Shown here: piece after piece, positions 44,966-53,586 of the stretch
Layout: each line of letters starts with the position of its first letter
Numbering within the stretch: the stretch's first letter is position 1
Assembly (NCBI GenBank): GCA_034423575.1
Contig: DAOUIF010000078.1
Span: 1 to 64,000 of the forward strand
Length of the DNA: 64,000 nucleotides
Reading direction: 5' to 3'
DNA from: Bin87 sp034423575
GTDB taxonomy: Bacteria > Chloroflexota > Dehalococcoidia > Lucifugimonadales > UBA3495
Program-made: the position numbers and the translations under genes
The notes under the pieces: generated by a model
Told to the model about the DNA's origin: nothing
Database searches by the model: none
What the model saw: the letters and a program-made list of their open reading frames with translations, nothing else

Positions 44966-46837
44966 ATGGTAACCATAACCGGCGTCATACCCCGCCCCAG
45001 CACCTATACAGGCTTGTGGAGCTGGCTGACCACTGTCGACCACAAGCGTATCGGCGCGCTGTACGGCGTCTCCGCGTTCTTTTTCTTTATCGTCGGCGGC
45101 ATCGAAGCCGGCATCATGCGTTTGCAGCTGGCTAACTCCGACAGCACGCTGGTATCGGCGGACTGGTTCAACGCCATGTTCACCATGCATGGCACCACCA
45201 TGATTTTCATGGTTATCATGCCGTTCGGAGCCACGTTCTTCAATATCCTGATACCACTTATGATTGGCGCCAGGGACGTTGCCTTCCCGCGCTTGAACGC
45301 CTTCTCCTACTGGACATTCCTCTTTGGCGCGCTGCTGATGCACGCCGGCTTCCTGATCGGGCAGGTTCCCGACGCCGGCTGGTTCTCCTACGCCAACCTG
45401 ACCGCCGCCCCGTTCAGCGAGGGCAAGGGTCTGGATTTCTGGGCGCTGAGCCTCCAGGTTCTGGGAGTTGCGTCGCTTGCCGCGGGCTTCAACTTCGTAG
45501 TCACCATCATCAACATGCGGGCGCCGGGGATGTCGTTGATGCGCATGCCCGTGTTCGTGTGGATGACGCTGGTGACCAGCATCCTGCTGGTGCTGGCGTT
45601 CCCGATCATCACCGTCGCGCTCATCGAACTGACCGCGGACCGGCAGTTCGGCGCCAACTTCTTCAACACCGCCGCCGGCGGCGACCCGATCCTGTGGCAG
45701 CACCTGTTCTGGCTGTTCGGACATCCCGAGGTCTACATCCTCATCCTGCCAGCCATGGGCGTGGTGTCGGAAATCATACCGACCTTCAGCCGCAAGCCGC
45801 TGTTCGGTTATCCCGTGGTCGTGTTCTCCGGCATCGTCATCGCCATCATGAGCTGGGCGGTATGGAGCCACCACATGTTCACGGTGGGGCTGGGCGCCAT
45901 CGCCAACTCGGTGTTCACCATAACCACGATGCTCATCGCGGTTCCCACCGGCGTGAAGATCTTCAACTGGATTGGGACCATGTGGAACGGGTCCATCGAC
46001 TTGAGGACTCCGATGCTGATGGCCATCGGCTTCGTGGCGCTGTTCATCGTGGGTGGACTGTCGGGCGTGTCTCATGCCGTGTCCCCGTCGGACTTCCAGC
46101 AGCAGGACACCTACTACATCGTCGCGCACATCCATTACGTGCTGTTTGGCGGCGCGATATTCGGGATCTTCGCGGGCATCTACTATTGGTACCCGAAGAT
46201 CACCGGGAAGATGTACGACGAATTGCTGGGCAAGATTCACTTCTGGCTGATGTTCATTGGCATGAACCTGACGTTCTTCCCCATGCACTATGCCGGGCTG
46301 AACGGAATGCCGCGCCGGATCTACACCTATGCCGAAGGCTTCGGCTGGGAAGGCATGAACCTGCTCGCGACCATCGGATATTTCGTGATCGTCATCTCGC
46401 TGCTGGTTTTCATACACAATTTCTTCCGCAGCATCAAGAAGGGTGAGGAAGCTGGCCACGATCCGTGGGACGCTCCGACCCTCGAATGGAGCATCTCGTC
46501 TCCCCCGCCGGTGTACAACTTCGCCGAGATTCCGGTGGTGCGTGGACAGGATGCCTACTGGATCACCAAGCGCGAGGCCGCGGCGCGTGGCGAAGCCGTG
46601 CCGGCCGAGGCCCACGTTGACGTCAGCACCATTCACATGCCGAGCCCGTCCTACTGGCCGCTGGTCACGTCCTTCGGCGTGGTGTGGATCGCGGGAGGCT
46701 TGCTGATCGACGTGGGCTGGGACTACATCCGGTTCCCGGTCGCTTTCGTCGGCGGAATCATAACCATCATCGGCGTCATCGGCTGGTCAAACGAGCCTGC
46801 CGCCGAAGAACATCACGAAGCGGCCGGCCAGCACTAA
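44966..46837 (+). CDS. coxA: Cytochrome c oxidase subunit I
   Basis: A 623-aa heme-copper oxidase core subunit. HGTTMIFMVIMP carries a heme a ligand, LFGHPEVYILILPAMG the CuB His cross-linked to Tyr (with the Glu of A1-type oxidases), WSHHMFTVG two CuB His, and IVAHIHYVLFGG the heme His pair. GGAGGAC precedes the ATG. Extra C-terminal helices make it longer than a minimal subunit I. It reduces O2 and pumps protons. Confidence 0.97.
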   Translation: MVTITGVIPRPSTYTGLWSWLTTVDHKRIGALYGVSAFFFFIVGGIEAGIMRLQLANSDSTLVSADWFNAMFTMHGTTMIFMVIMPFGATFFNILIPLMIGARDVAFPRLNAFSYWTFLFGALLMHAGFLIGQVPDAGWFSYANLTAAPFSEGKGLDFWALSLQVLGVASLAAGFNFVVTIINMRAPGMSLMRMPVFVWMTLVTSILLVLAFPIITVALIELTADRQFGANFFNTAAGGDPILWQHLFWLFGHPEVYILILPAMGVVSEIIPTFSRKPLFGYPVVVFSGIVIAIMSWAVWSHHMFTVGLGAIANSVFTITTMLIAVPTGVKIFNWIGTMWNGSIDLRTPMLMAIGFVALFIVGGLSGVSHAVSPSDFQQQDTYYIVAHIHYVLFGGAIFGIFAGIYYWYPKITGKMYDELLGKIHFWLMFIGMNLTFFPMHYAGLNGMPRRIYTYAEGFGWEGMNLLATIGYFVIVISLLVFIHNFFRSIKKGEEAGHDPWDAPTLEWSISSPPPVYNFAEIPVVRGQDAYWITKREAAARGEAVPAEAHVDVSTIHMPSPSYWPLVTSFGVVWIAGGLLIDVGWDYIRFPVAFVGGIITIIGVIGWSNEPAAEEHHEAAGQH

Positions 46838-46891
46838 GCCGCTCCGTACGAACCCGGCTTACCCAGATTAGAACCAGGCAGGAGGAGCGCG

Positions 46892-47596
46892 TTGGCTCAC
46901 GCAGACACCACTCATGCCCCGCCGGCGCATGCGCCGGCCGATCATCCACCGGCTCACGAGGAAGAGACCACCACCGGAATAAATCACCGGAAACTCCTCA
47001 TGTGGGTGTTTCTCGGTTCGGACTGTCTCTTCTTCGGCTCGCTGATCGCCACCTACATGGTGTACCGGGGCCAGAGCATCGTTGGCCCGTATCCCAAGGA
47101 CATCATCGACGTCCCCATCACCACCGTCAGCACCTTCGTGCTCCTCATGAGTTCGTTCGCTATGGTGATGGGCGTGGCTGCGGCCCGCAATGGAAACCAG
47201 AAGCGCCTGGTCCAGTGGCTGGTGCTGACCATCATTCTGGGAAGCATCTTCATCGGCTTCCAAGTCTATGAATTCAACCTGTTCCGTGTTGAAGGCCTGC
47301 GTTACGAAACCAACCTGTTCAGCAGCACTTTCTTCACGCTGACCGGATTCCACGGCGCCCACGTTACATTGGGAATCTTTTGGTTGATTTGCCTGGCCAT
47401 CATTTCGGCACGCAACCCGGCCGGTCGTCCCTCCCACCTTGACGTGGATATCGCCGGTCTGTACTGGCACTTCGTTGACATTGTCTGGATCGTGATTTTC
47501 ACGCTGCTGTACCTGATCGGCGGGTTCGACGGGCCGGCCGAAGCCGGGCACGCGGCGGTGCAGGGATGGAACTGGGTCATCGGACTGGTCGGCTAG
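46892..47596 (+). CDS. coxC: Cytochrome c oxidase subunit III
   Basis: A 234-aa protein. The first ~30 residues are rich in His, Ala and Pro (HADTTHAPPAHAPADHPPAH) before the helices. The core shows KLLMWVFLGSDCLFFGSLIATYMVYRG, FSSTFFTLTGFHGAHVTLG and LYWHFVDIVWIVIFTLLYL, diagnostic of subunit III. The start is TTG 46892, supported by AGGAGGAG just upstream. The His-rich tail could bind copper. Confidence 0.95.
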   Translation: MAHADTTHAPPAHAPADHPPAHEEETTTGINHRKLLMWVFLGSDCLFFGSLIATYMVYRGQSIVGPYPKDIIDVPITTVSTFVLLMSSFAMVMGVAAARNGNQKRLVQWLVLTIILGSIFIGFQVYEFNLFRVEGLRYETNLFSSTFFTLTGFHGAHVTLGIFWLICLAIISARNPAGRPSHLDVDIAGLYWHFVDIVWIVIFTLLYLIGGFDGPAEAGHAAVQGWNWVIGLVG

Positions 47597-47618
47597 GTTT
47601 CGAGGAGGCAACCACCAG

Positions 47619-48494
47619 ATGAGCACCAACCCCGGTCAGGAGGCTGCATTGGCCCAACAGGAGCACGCGGCCCACGACGAACATGCGGCTCACGAGGATG
47701 CCGGAATAAATCGGTTCTTCTTCGGCCGCGTCCCGGAGGGCGTGCACGGTGGACTGAAGCAGTACGGCCTGCTGGCGATTTTCCTGGCCATCATCACGCT
47801 GATTGAATTCCTGATCATCGTCCCGGAGGGTCTCCAGGGCAGCGGTGTGGTAATCGCTCCGCTGGTGATCCTCTCGGTCATCAAGTTCTTCTGCGTGGTT
47901 GCGTTCTTCATGCACCTGAAGTTCGAGAACCCGCTGTTGTGGCAGATATTCGTAGCCGGCCTGGCATTGGGCCTCGTCGTAGCCCTGTCCCTGGTGCTGC
48001 TGTTCGGCGTGTTCCGGCCGACGCCACGAGCATTCTCCGAACCGCGTATTGAGCCCTTTGTGCATCATGCCGAGGATCATCACGCTGAGGTGGCGCGTCC
48101 GTTGCCGGACGAATTGCCTCCGCCGGCTGACCCTAGGGACCTGGCGCCATCCCCGCCGGAAGGTGGCGCTGCGGCGGGAGCCTCGCCAGGCCAGACCCTG
48201 TTTGTGGGTACGGCGGCCTGCGCGTCGTGCCACGCCATCCAGGGAGTTGCCCAGGGCGTGTTGGGGCCACCGCTGGATGGCATAGGCACGGCCGCGGCCA
48301 ACCGAATTCCGGGTCACTCTGCTGAAGAATACATCAGGGAGTCCATCATTGAACCCGATGCTTACACCGCAGGTACCGCCGATGGCCTGAGTCAGGATTA
48401 TCAAGCCGGTCTGATGGCGGCAACCATGGCGGGTATCACATTGAGTCACGAGGATGTCGATGCCTTGGTGGAGTACCTGTTGCAGTTGAAATGA
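47619..48494 (+). CDS. Cytochrome c oxidase subunit IV fused to a cytochrome c domain
   Basis: A 291-aa protein. Residues 1-30 are His-rich. Residues ~45-130 carry the three helices of prokaryotic subunit IV (LLAIFLAIITLIEFLIIVPEG, VILSVIKFFCVVAFFMHLKFE, then FVAGLALGLVVALSLVLLFGV). A Pro-rich linker (160-185) leads to a class I cytochrome c domain with CASCH at 201-205, GPPLDGIG and the axial Met266 in GLMAATMAGITLS. Subunit II also has a cytochrome c domain, so the complex would carry two tethered hemes c. A terminator follows. Confidence 0.9.
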   Translation: MSTNPGQEAALAQQEHAAHDEHAAHEDAGINRFFFGRVPEGVHGGLKQYGLLAIFLAIITLIEFLIIVPEGLQGSGVVIAPLVILSVIKFFCVVAFFMHLKFENPLLWQIFVAGLALGLVVALSLVLLFGVFRPTPRAFSEPRIEPFVHHAEDHHAEVARPLPDELPPPADPRDLAPSPPEGGAAAGASPGQTLFVGTAACASCHAIQGVAQGVLGPPLDGIGTAAANRIPGHSAEEYIRESIIEPDAYTAGTADGLSQDYQAGLMAATMAGITLSHEDVDALVEYLLQLK

Positions 48495-48519
48495 CACCGG
48501 CAGTTAATCGGCATTTCTG

Positions 48520-48550
48520 CGGGCAGCCGATACGGTTGCCCGTTGTTTTG
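48520..48550 (+). terminator. Rho-independent terminator after the oxidase operon
   Basis: A 10-bp stem CGGGCAGCCG / CGGTTGCCCG (one G-U pair) with an ATA loop followed by TTGTTTTG. Confidence 0.85.
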
Positions 48551-48655
48551 CGTTATGAGCGTGCGGGATGAACGCGGCTTCGATTGCGTGTAAACTGTGC
48601 CCAGCATTCAAGAACGCCGCGCTGCGCTGGCCGGCACACCCAGGAGGAAGCAGCC

Positions 48656-49540
48656 ATGCTGGTTGACCTGATTCGGATCACCGCCGCGGACGGCATGGAA
48701 CTGGATGCGGCATTTTTCGCCCCGGCTGCTGACGCATCTCCGGCCGGACCCATCGACGCCGCAATGGTTATCCACGGGTCGGGCCGCAACTTTTACACCC
48801 CGGCGACGGCCAACATGGCCAATGACCTGCGGAACGCCGGGTACGCGGCGTTGACCCTGAACACCCGGGGCCACGACACCGTGTGGGTGGATCGGCAAAC
48901 CGGCGTGGCCGAGGGCAACGCCTATGAGATCCTGGACAACAGCCGGCAGGACCTACGGGCGGGCATTGATTACCTGGAGGCGCAGGGATACCGGCGCATC
49001 GCCATCCTAGGCCAGAGCATGGGCGCCGTAAAGGTCGCCTACTACGGCGCGGTGGAGAACGACCCGCGCGTGGCGGCGGTCGTGCCCATTTCGCCGGTGC
49101 GGCTGTCGTGTTCATACTATATGGAATCACCCGACGCCGAGGAATTTCGCGGGAACCTGGAGACCGCGGACCGCATGGAGGCCGAAGGTCGCGCCCTGGA
49201 CCTGTTCTACGTGGACTTTCCGATCAAGGAAATGTTCTCGGCCATGGCCTATATCGACAAGCATGGCCCGCTGGAACGGTACAACGTCGTCATGCACGCT
49301 GCCAGGATCACGACGCCGCTCTTCGTGCTGTCCGGCTCGGAAGAAACACACACCAGGCTGCTGGACGTTCCGCAGGACATGATCACCGCCGCGGTGAACA
49401 GCCCCAGGGCCGAATACCTGATGCTGGAAGGTGGGAATCACTCGCTGACCAACATGATGCCTGCGGCCGGTGAAGCGGTGGTCAACTGGCTGGCGTCGCT
49501 GTCCGCGGACGTCGGCGCGGCTGCGGCCGCCGCCAACTGA
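48656..49540 (+). CDS. Alpha/beta hydrolase
   Basis: A 294-aa protein from ATG 48656, with AGGAGGAAG upstream; the longer frame from 48584 is not supported. MVIHGSGRNFYTPA is the oxyanion region, ILGQSMGAVKVAYYG the nucleophile elbow, LSGSEETHT the acid region and EGGNHSL the catalytic His. RGHDTVWVDRQTGVAEG is similar to lysophospholipase/DUF1749-type hydrolases. The substrate is unknown. Confidence 0.87.
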   Translation: MLVDLIRITAADGMELDAAFFAPAADASPAGPIDAAMVIHGSGRNFYTPATANMANDLRNAGYAALTLNTRGHDTVWVDRQTGVAEGNAYEILDNSRQDLRAGIDYLEAQGYRRIAILGQSMGAVKVAYYGAVENDPRVAAVVPISPVRLSCSYYMESPDAEEFRGNLETADRMEAEGRALDLFYVDFPIKEMFSAMAYIDKHGPLERYNVVMHAARITTPLFVLSGSEETHTRLLDVPQDMITAAVNSPRAEYLMLEGGNHSLTNMMPAAGEAVVNWLASLSADVGAAAAAAN

Positions 49541-49559
49541 GCGTCGCTCCCGTCGATCC

Positions 49560-50003
49560 ATGGGTACAGATCCCGACGTCATCCAGCTCACGCCCATCGG
49601 GTACGTTCGGAGTCGGTTCGCTGGTTACGCGCCCTCCGACGAGATGCGGGAGCACCCGTCTGAGATCGTCGTGCATCCCGACTTTGCCGACGGCGTCATG
49701 GGCCTGGAGCCGGGCGACCGGATCCTGACACTGTTCGTCCTGCACCGAGCCCGAGCCCGCGGCTACGAGTTGCGCCTGCATCCGGGACACAATCCGGCGA
49801 ACCCCATCCGGGGCGTGTTTGCCACCCGCAGCCAGTACCGGCCCAACTTCATCGGCGCGACGGTAGCGCTGGTTGGGTCCGTTGGCATCGACGAGGGCAT
49901 CGGTGAGGCGATCATTTCAGTGACGGAACTCGATGCCCAGGACGGCTCGCCGGTAATCGATATCAAGCGCCACAGCGCCGGGTTCGACGGGACGATCGGG
50001 TAG
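49560..50003 (+). CDS. trmO: TrmO-family tRNA methyltransferase (TsaA/YaeB-like)
   Basis: A 147-aa single-domain protein: LTPIGYVRSRF at the start, GLEPGDRILTLFVLHRA, GVFATRSQYRPNFIGATVALVG (the RSPxRPN(P)IG-like AdoMet and tRNA-binding signature) and the end LDAQDGSPVIDIKRH. The family methylates N6-threonylcarbamoyladenosine 37 of certain tRNAs. ATG 49560 fits the family start; the longer frame reads through the preceding gene. Confidence 0.85.
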   Translation: MGTDPDVIQLTPIGYVRSRFAGYAPSDEMREHPSEIVVHPDFADGVMGLEPGDRILTLFVLHRARARGYELRLHPGHNPANPIRGVFATRSQYRPNFIGATVALVGSVGIDEGIGEAIISVTELDAQDGSPVIDIKRHSAGFDGTIG

Positions 50004-50128
50004 TGGGCCGTTTTGACACCGCCGGCGCGTTCCTATACCATCGCTTGCGGAATCCTACGGGGTCAGATGCCCGGTCCTCTCCAATGCCGTTTGGCAGACT
50101 GCACCGGGGTCCGCGAGGTGATTCACCC

Positions 50129-50437
50129 ATGCCGATCTACGAGTATCGCTGCCAGTCCTGCTCCCGAGTGAGCAGTTATTTTTTCAAGGTTGCATCCGCG
50201 GCTACCGACGTGAACTGCGAACATTGCGGTGACTACGGGATGGAACGCATCATGTCTTCCTTCTCGCGGGGCAGGACCGAAGCCGATACCTACCGGGATC
50301 TCGACCCGCGCTACTACAAAATGGTTGACGACGCTTTGGGCAAGGCGCCGCCCACCACGCATCCGGACCATTACCTGCGCAAAATGGCCCCGTTTTCGTC
50401 TACGGACAAGACGGGAGATCCCTACTTCCACGAATAG
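50129..50437 (+). CDS. FmdB-type zinc-ribbon protein
   Basis: A 102-aa protein from ATG 50129. MPIYEYRCQSC and VNCEHCGD give two CxxC pairs forming the zinc ribbon of the FmdB/CxxC_CXXC_SSSS family. The C-terminal ~60 residues (YRDLDPRYYKMVDDALGKAPPTTHPDHYLRKM) extend beyond the family core. It is probably regulatory or an RNA/protein-binding accessory; no function is established. Confidence 0.8.
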   Translation: MPIYEYRCQSCSRVSSYFFKVASAATDVNCEHCGDYGMERIMSSFSRGRTEADTYRDLDPRYYKMVDDALGKAPPTTHPDHYLRKMAPFSSTDKTGDPYFHE

Positions 50438-50498
50438 CGTGATCGCCGGTCCCTAATCGTTGGGACCGGTGTTTGCCGCTCCCGGAGGCAACCCCTGA

Positions 50499-50936
50499 AT
50501 GACTGCTGAACCGATCGTGTTCCCGTCGGTCGCCTGGTTCGAAGAACTGCGGCGACTGGTGAACGACGACCCCGGCTACCGCCAGATCGGCACCGTCGAC
50601 GCGTCCATGGGCGTCAAAGTAGGCGATGAGGTCTTTGTGGTTGCCTTTGAGGCGTTCGAGTGCAGCTCGGTACGTTCCGGGAACGAGTACGACCTGATCA
50701 ACGTGGACTTCTTTATCGAGATGGATTCCGACGCCTGGAAGGCCATGCTCGAAAATATCAAGGCCAACGGCGGCGCCGAAGCCGGCCAGACGCTGGTCAG
50801 CCTGGACATGCTGAACGAGATTTCCAACAACGCCACGGGAGATCAGCTTCGGGCGGACATGTTCTTCCGGTACAACCAGAGCCTGCAGCACTTTTTTGAC
50901 CTGTCGGCGAACCTGAACACCGTTTTCTCCGACTGA
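50499..50936 (+). CDS. Conserved protein, possibly SCP2 sterol-binding-like
   Basis: A 145-aa protein: PSVAWFEELRRLVNDDPGYRQIGTVDASMGVKVGDEVFVVAFEAFECSSV followed by INVDFFIEMDSDAWKAMLENI. The order of helix, five-stranded sheet and the D/S-x-WKAML helix resembles SCP2 sterol-transfer-like domains, but similarity is weak. It may bind a hydrophobic ligand. It stands alone between FmdB and a serine hydrolase. Confidence 0.6.
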   Translation: MTAEPIVFPSVAWFEELRRLVNDDPGYRQIGTVDASMGVKVGDEVFVVAFEAFECSSVRSGNEYDLINVDFFIEMDSDAWKAMLENIKANGGAEAGQTLVSLDMLNEISNNATGDQLRADMFFRYNQSLQHFFDLSANLNTVFSD

Positions 50937-50992
50937 TTCGTCGCATCGACTCGGGATCGATTTGGTCGACCGGCAACCACAAAGGACTATTG

Positions 50993-52105
50993 ATGACCAC
51001 GACTACAGTTTTGGAAGAGGTAGGGATGGATCCGGCGGCGGTACAGGAACTGGAAAACCTGTTCCGCCGGCAAATTGACCAGGGGTTGCACCCGGGCGCC
51101 GGCCTTGCCGTCTACCGGCACGGACGCCTCGCGGTCGATCTGTGGGGCGGATTGGCCGACGATGCCGCCGGCACGCCGGTGGCCGTCGACACGATGTTCA
51201 TTCTCTATTCTTCGACCAAGCCGCTGGCCGCCGCATGCCTGCATGTGCTTTGGGAGCGGGGCCAATTGGACTGGGACGACACGGTAGCACAGCATTGGCC
51301 GGAATTCGCCAAGCACGGCAAGGACTCCGTTACGATCCGCCACGTCCTGACCCACCGCGGCGGATTCCCGGAGACTCCCCCGGAGCTATCCTGGGACCGC
51401 TGGCAGGACTGGGACTACGTGGTTGAGTGCATGGAGGACATCATTCCCGATTATCCCGCCGGGCAGATCATGGCGTACCACCCGCGGAATTTCGGCTGGG
51501 TGATCGGCGAGCTGGTGCGCCGGATCGACGGGAGACACATCGGCGTGTTTCTCCGCGAGGAAATCCTGGATCCACTGGAGCTGCACGACGGCTACGTCGG
51601 CCTGCCCCCGGAGCTCGAGTCCAGGGTTTCTCGCATCCACGCCATGGAAGACTGCGACCGCCCGGGGATGATACGCCCGTATAACCGGCCGGAGGTGCAC
51701 CAGGCGGTGCATCCAGCCGGCGGGGGTATCTTCACCGCCCGCGACCTGGCTCGCTTCTACGCCATGATGTGCAACGGGGGAGAGTTGGACGGCGTGCGCA
51801 TCCTCAAACCCGAGACCGTGGCTGAGGTTACTCGCCTTCAATCTGAAGCCAACGACTTTTCCCTGGGCATGCGGATGCGTCGGTCGCTGGGCCTGGTCCT
51901 GGACGACAGCCGTATGGGAGCCACCACCAACGCTGGCGATGGCCTGGGTACCTTTGGACACGGTGGGGCCGGCACGTCGGTGGGGTGGGCCGATCCCGGC
52001 ACGGGTCTGGCGGTGGCCTACATTACCAACGGGTTCCGCGCCAGCGCCACCAACAATCCCCGGCTGTCCGCCATTTCGCGGGCGGTGCGGGCAACCTGCC
52101 GGTAA
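50993..52105 (+). CDS. Serine hydrolase of the beta-lactamase/EstA type
   Basis: A 370-aa cytoplasmic-looking protein with no signal peptide. The class C beta-lactamase-like SxxK is SSTK (YSSTKPLAA). YHPRNFG stands at the YxN position, VLTHRGGFPETPPEL is a family marker, and FGHGGAGTSVGWADP is the KTG/HxG equivalent. Such proteins are esterases or beta-lactam-like hydrolases. ATG 50993 is preferred over TTG 50990. Confidence 0.9.
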   Translation: MTTTTVLEEVGMDPAAVQELENLFRRQIDQGLHPGAGLAVYRHGRLAVDLWGGLADDAAGTPVAVDTMFILYSSTKPLAAACLHVLWERGQLDWDDTVAQHWPEFAKHGKDSVTIRHVLTHRGGFPETPPELSWDRWQDWDYVVECMEDIIPDYPAGQIMAYHPRNFGWVIGELVRRIDGRHIGVFLREEILDPLELHDGYVGLPPELESRVSRIHAMEDCDRPGMIRPYNRPEVHQAVHPAGGGIFTARDLARFYAMMCNGGELDGVRILKPETVAEVTRLQSEANDFSLGMRMRRSLGLVLDDSRMGATTNAGDGLGTFGHGGAGTSVGWADPGTGLAVAYITNGFRASATNNPRLSAISRAVRATCR

Positions 52106-52120
52106 TCGGGCCCCGCTCGC

Positions 52121-52477
52121 ATGGCGTCATTCATCTATCACCTGGCGTTCCGGTCCGATTGGGAGGCCGCCGTCACCGAAGGTCAATACCGCGCTCCTTC
52201 CCTGGCAGAAGAGGGCTTTATCCACGCCAGCGGGGATGAAGCGCAAATGCTGGGAGTCGCTTCGCGTCTTTTTGCGGGTCGAACCGATTTGCTGGCGTTG
52301 GACGTGGATACCGAGCGACTGCCCGAAAGCTCGCCGCTGGTGTGGGAGCCGGCTCGATCCGGCGAAATCTACCCGCACGTTTACGGCCCGATTAACCTGC
52401 GTGCGGTGGTGCGTATCCGCGCGTTAGCGCCAGACCCGACGAAACCCAGCGGATTCGCGCTGGGCGGGGAAGGGTGA
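52121..52477 (+). CDS. DUF952 family protein
   Basis: A 118-aa protein with the DUF952 layout: FIYHLAFRSDWEAAVTEGQYRAPSLAEEGFIHASGDEAQMLGVASRLFAGRTDLLALDVDTERL, then VWEPARSGEIYPHVYGPINLRAVVRI. The conserved IYH, GFIH.S and YPH.YGP.NL motifs are all present. The function is unknown. Its stop (TGA 52475) is in frame with the kinase-like ORF that follows. Confidence 0.87.
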   Translation: MASFIYHLAFRSDWEAAVTEGQYRAPSLAEEGFIHASGDEAQMLGVASRLFAGRTDLLALDVDTERLPESSPLVWEPARSGEIYPHVYGPINLRAVVRIRALAPDPTKPSGFALGGEG

Positions 52478-52540
52478 CCGGAGCACGACATACGGTACTC
52501 CGAGGAGCAACTTTCGTCCATCCGACAGGTCATCGCCGGC

Positions 52541-53452
52541 TTGGTGCGGCTGACCGATGAGGATATCGCGGAGAGGGATGCCGCGGTCCGGGCCGGCAAG
52601 TGTCCGCGGCCTCTGTGGCCGCTGTGGCCCCTGGCTAATCAGGGTAGTCAACTGTGGGAACTGCTGAAGGCGGACCCGCAAATTGGCCGATTTTCGGTGT
52701 ACGGCCTGTTCCCGTCGTCCTACGACCTGGTGTACGGGTCAGACACGGCGAATGTCGACATTCGGTACGACGGTCGCACCAGGGGTCGCGTGGCCATAAT
52801 CAGCGGTCACATTCGCGGTGAAGCCGTCAATGTGGTCATCAAGCCGTGCCAGAGCCCGGGCGAAGCCGATATCGCAGAAATAGCCGGCCAGCTCGAATTG
52901 GGCCCGCGGCAATTGCTGAGCATCGATGGGTTCCTTACTGAGGAGTTCGTATCCGGGCCATTCCTGACTGATCTGAGGCCCGAGGAAGCCACCGCAGATC
53001 GGATGCACGGCATCGGCCGCGAACTCGGGATGGCTCTGTCGGGATTGCACGCGTTGGGCGTTTGCTACAACGATGCCACGGTATCCGATCCGGATGGGAG
53101 GTCACATATTATTCTCTCGCCCAGCGGCATTCGGCTCATCGACTTCGGCGTGGCGCTATTGCTAAGGGACCATCCAGCAAACCTGACCTACCACGACGCC
53201 TACAACGCGGCTCGTACTGATCCCATGTTCCGCCTGTTCCGGCGAATGGCATCGGGCCCCGATCCGGACGCTTGGGTCAGGTTTGTCACTGACTATGGCA
53301 GGCGTCTCGCGCATCAATCAATAGGGGAGATCCAGTCCCGCGACTGGCGAATAGCCGAAGAGGGGATCTCGGTTATCACAGGCAAGTATGGATCGTTGGC
53401 GGCCGACGCATTGCGGGCGGGGATATCCGCCGGGAAGTCGGAGAACACGTAG
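52541..53452 (+). CDS. Bud32/RIO-like protein kinase-fold protein, start uncertain
   Basis: A 303-aa protein. NVVIKPCQSPGEADIAEIAGQL supplies the ATP-binding Lys and helix-C Glu. GRELGMALSGLHALGVCYNDATVSDPDGRSHIIL is the catalytic loop, with YND in place of HRD. GIRLIDFGVALLL carries the DFG metal-binding Asp. It is an atypical kinase or pseudokinase. The coding sense extends upstream of TTG 52541 (IRYSEEQLSSIRQVIAGL) to just after the DUF952 stop, where only an ATA (52490) stands, so the true start is unclear. A terminator follows at 53517. Confidence 0.7.
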   Translation: MVRLTDEDIAERDAAVRAGKCPRPLWPLWPLANQGSQLWELLKADPQIGRFSVYGLFPSSYDLVYGSDTANVDIRYDGRTRGRVAIISGHIRGEAVNVVIKPCQSPGEADIAEIAGQLELGPRQLLSIDGFLTEEFVSGPFLTDLRPEEATADRMHGIGRELGMALSGLHALGVCYNDATVSDPDGRSHIILSPSGIRLIDFGVALLLRDHPANLTYHDAYNAARTDPMFRLFRRMASGPDPDAWVRFVTDYGRRLAHQSIGEIQSRDWRIAEEGISVITGKYGSLAADALRAGISAGKSENT

Positions 53453-53516
53453 ATCTTCCATAGGCGTTGCGCACAGATTGGACTACAATAAATGCACAAA
53501 AAAAGAAAAATCTCGC

Positions 53517-53536
53517 AACCTGAATACAGGTTTTTT
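53517..53536 (+). terminator. Rho-independent terminator after the kinase-like gene
   Basis: A small 6-bp stem AACCTG / CAGGTT with an AATA loop running into TTTTTTG, in a locally AT-rich 110-base gap. Confidence 0.65.
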
Positions 53537-53586
53537 GTTAACGTAACCTAGTTAAATGGAGCTTGGCCGGCAGCGAGGCTTTGAGG

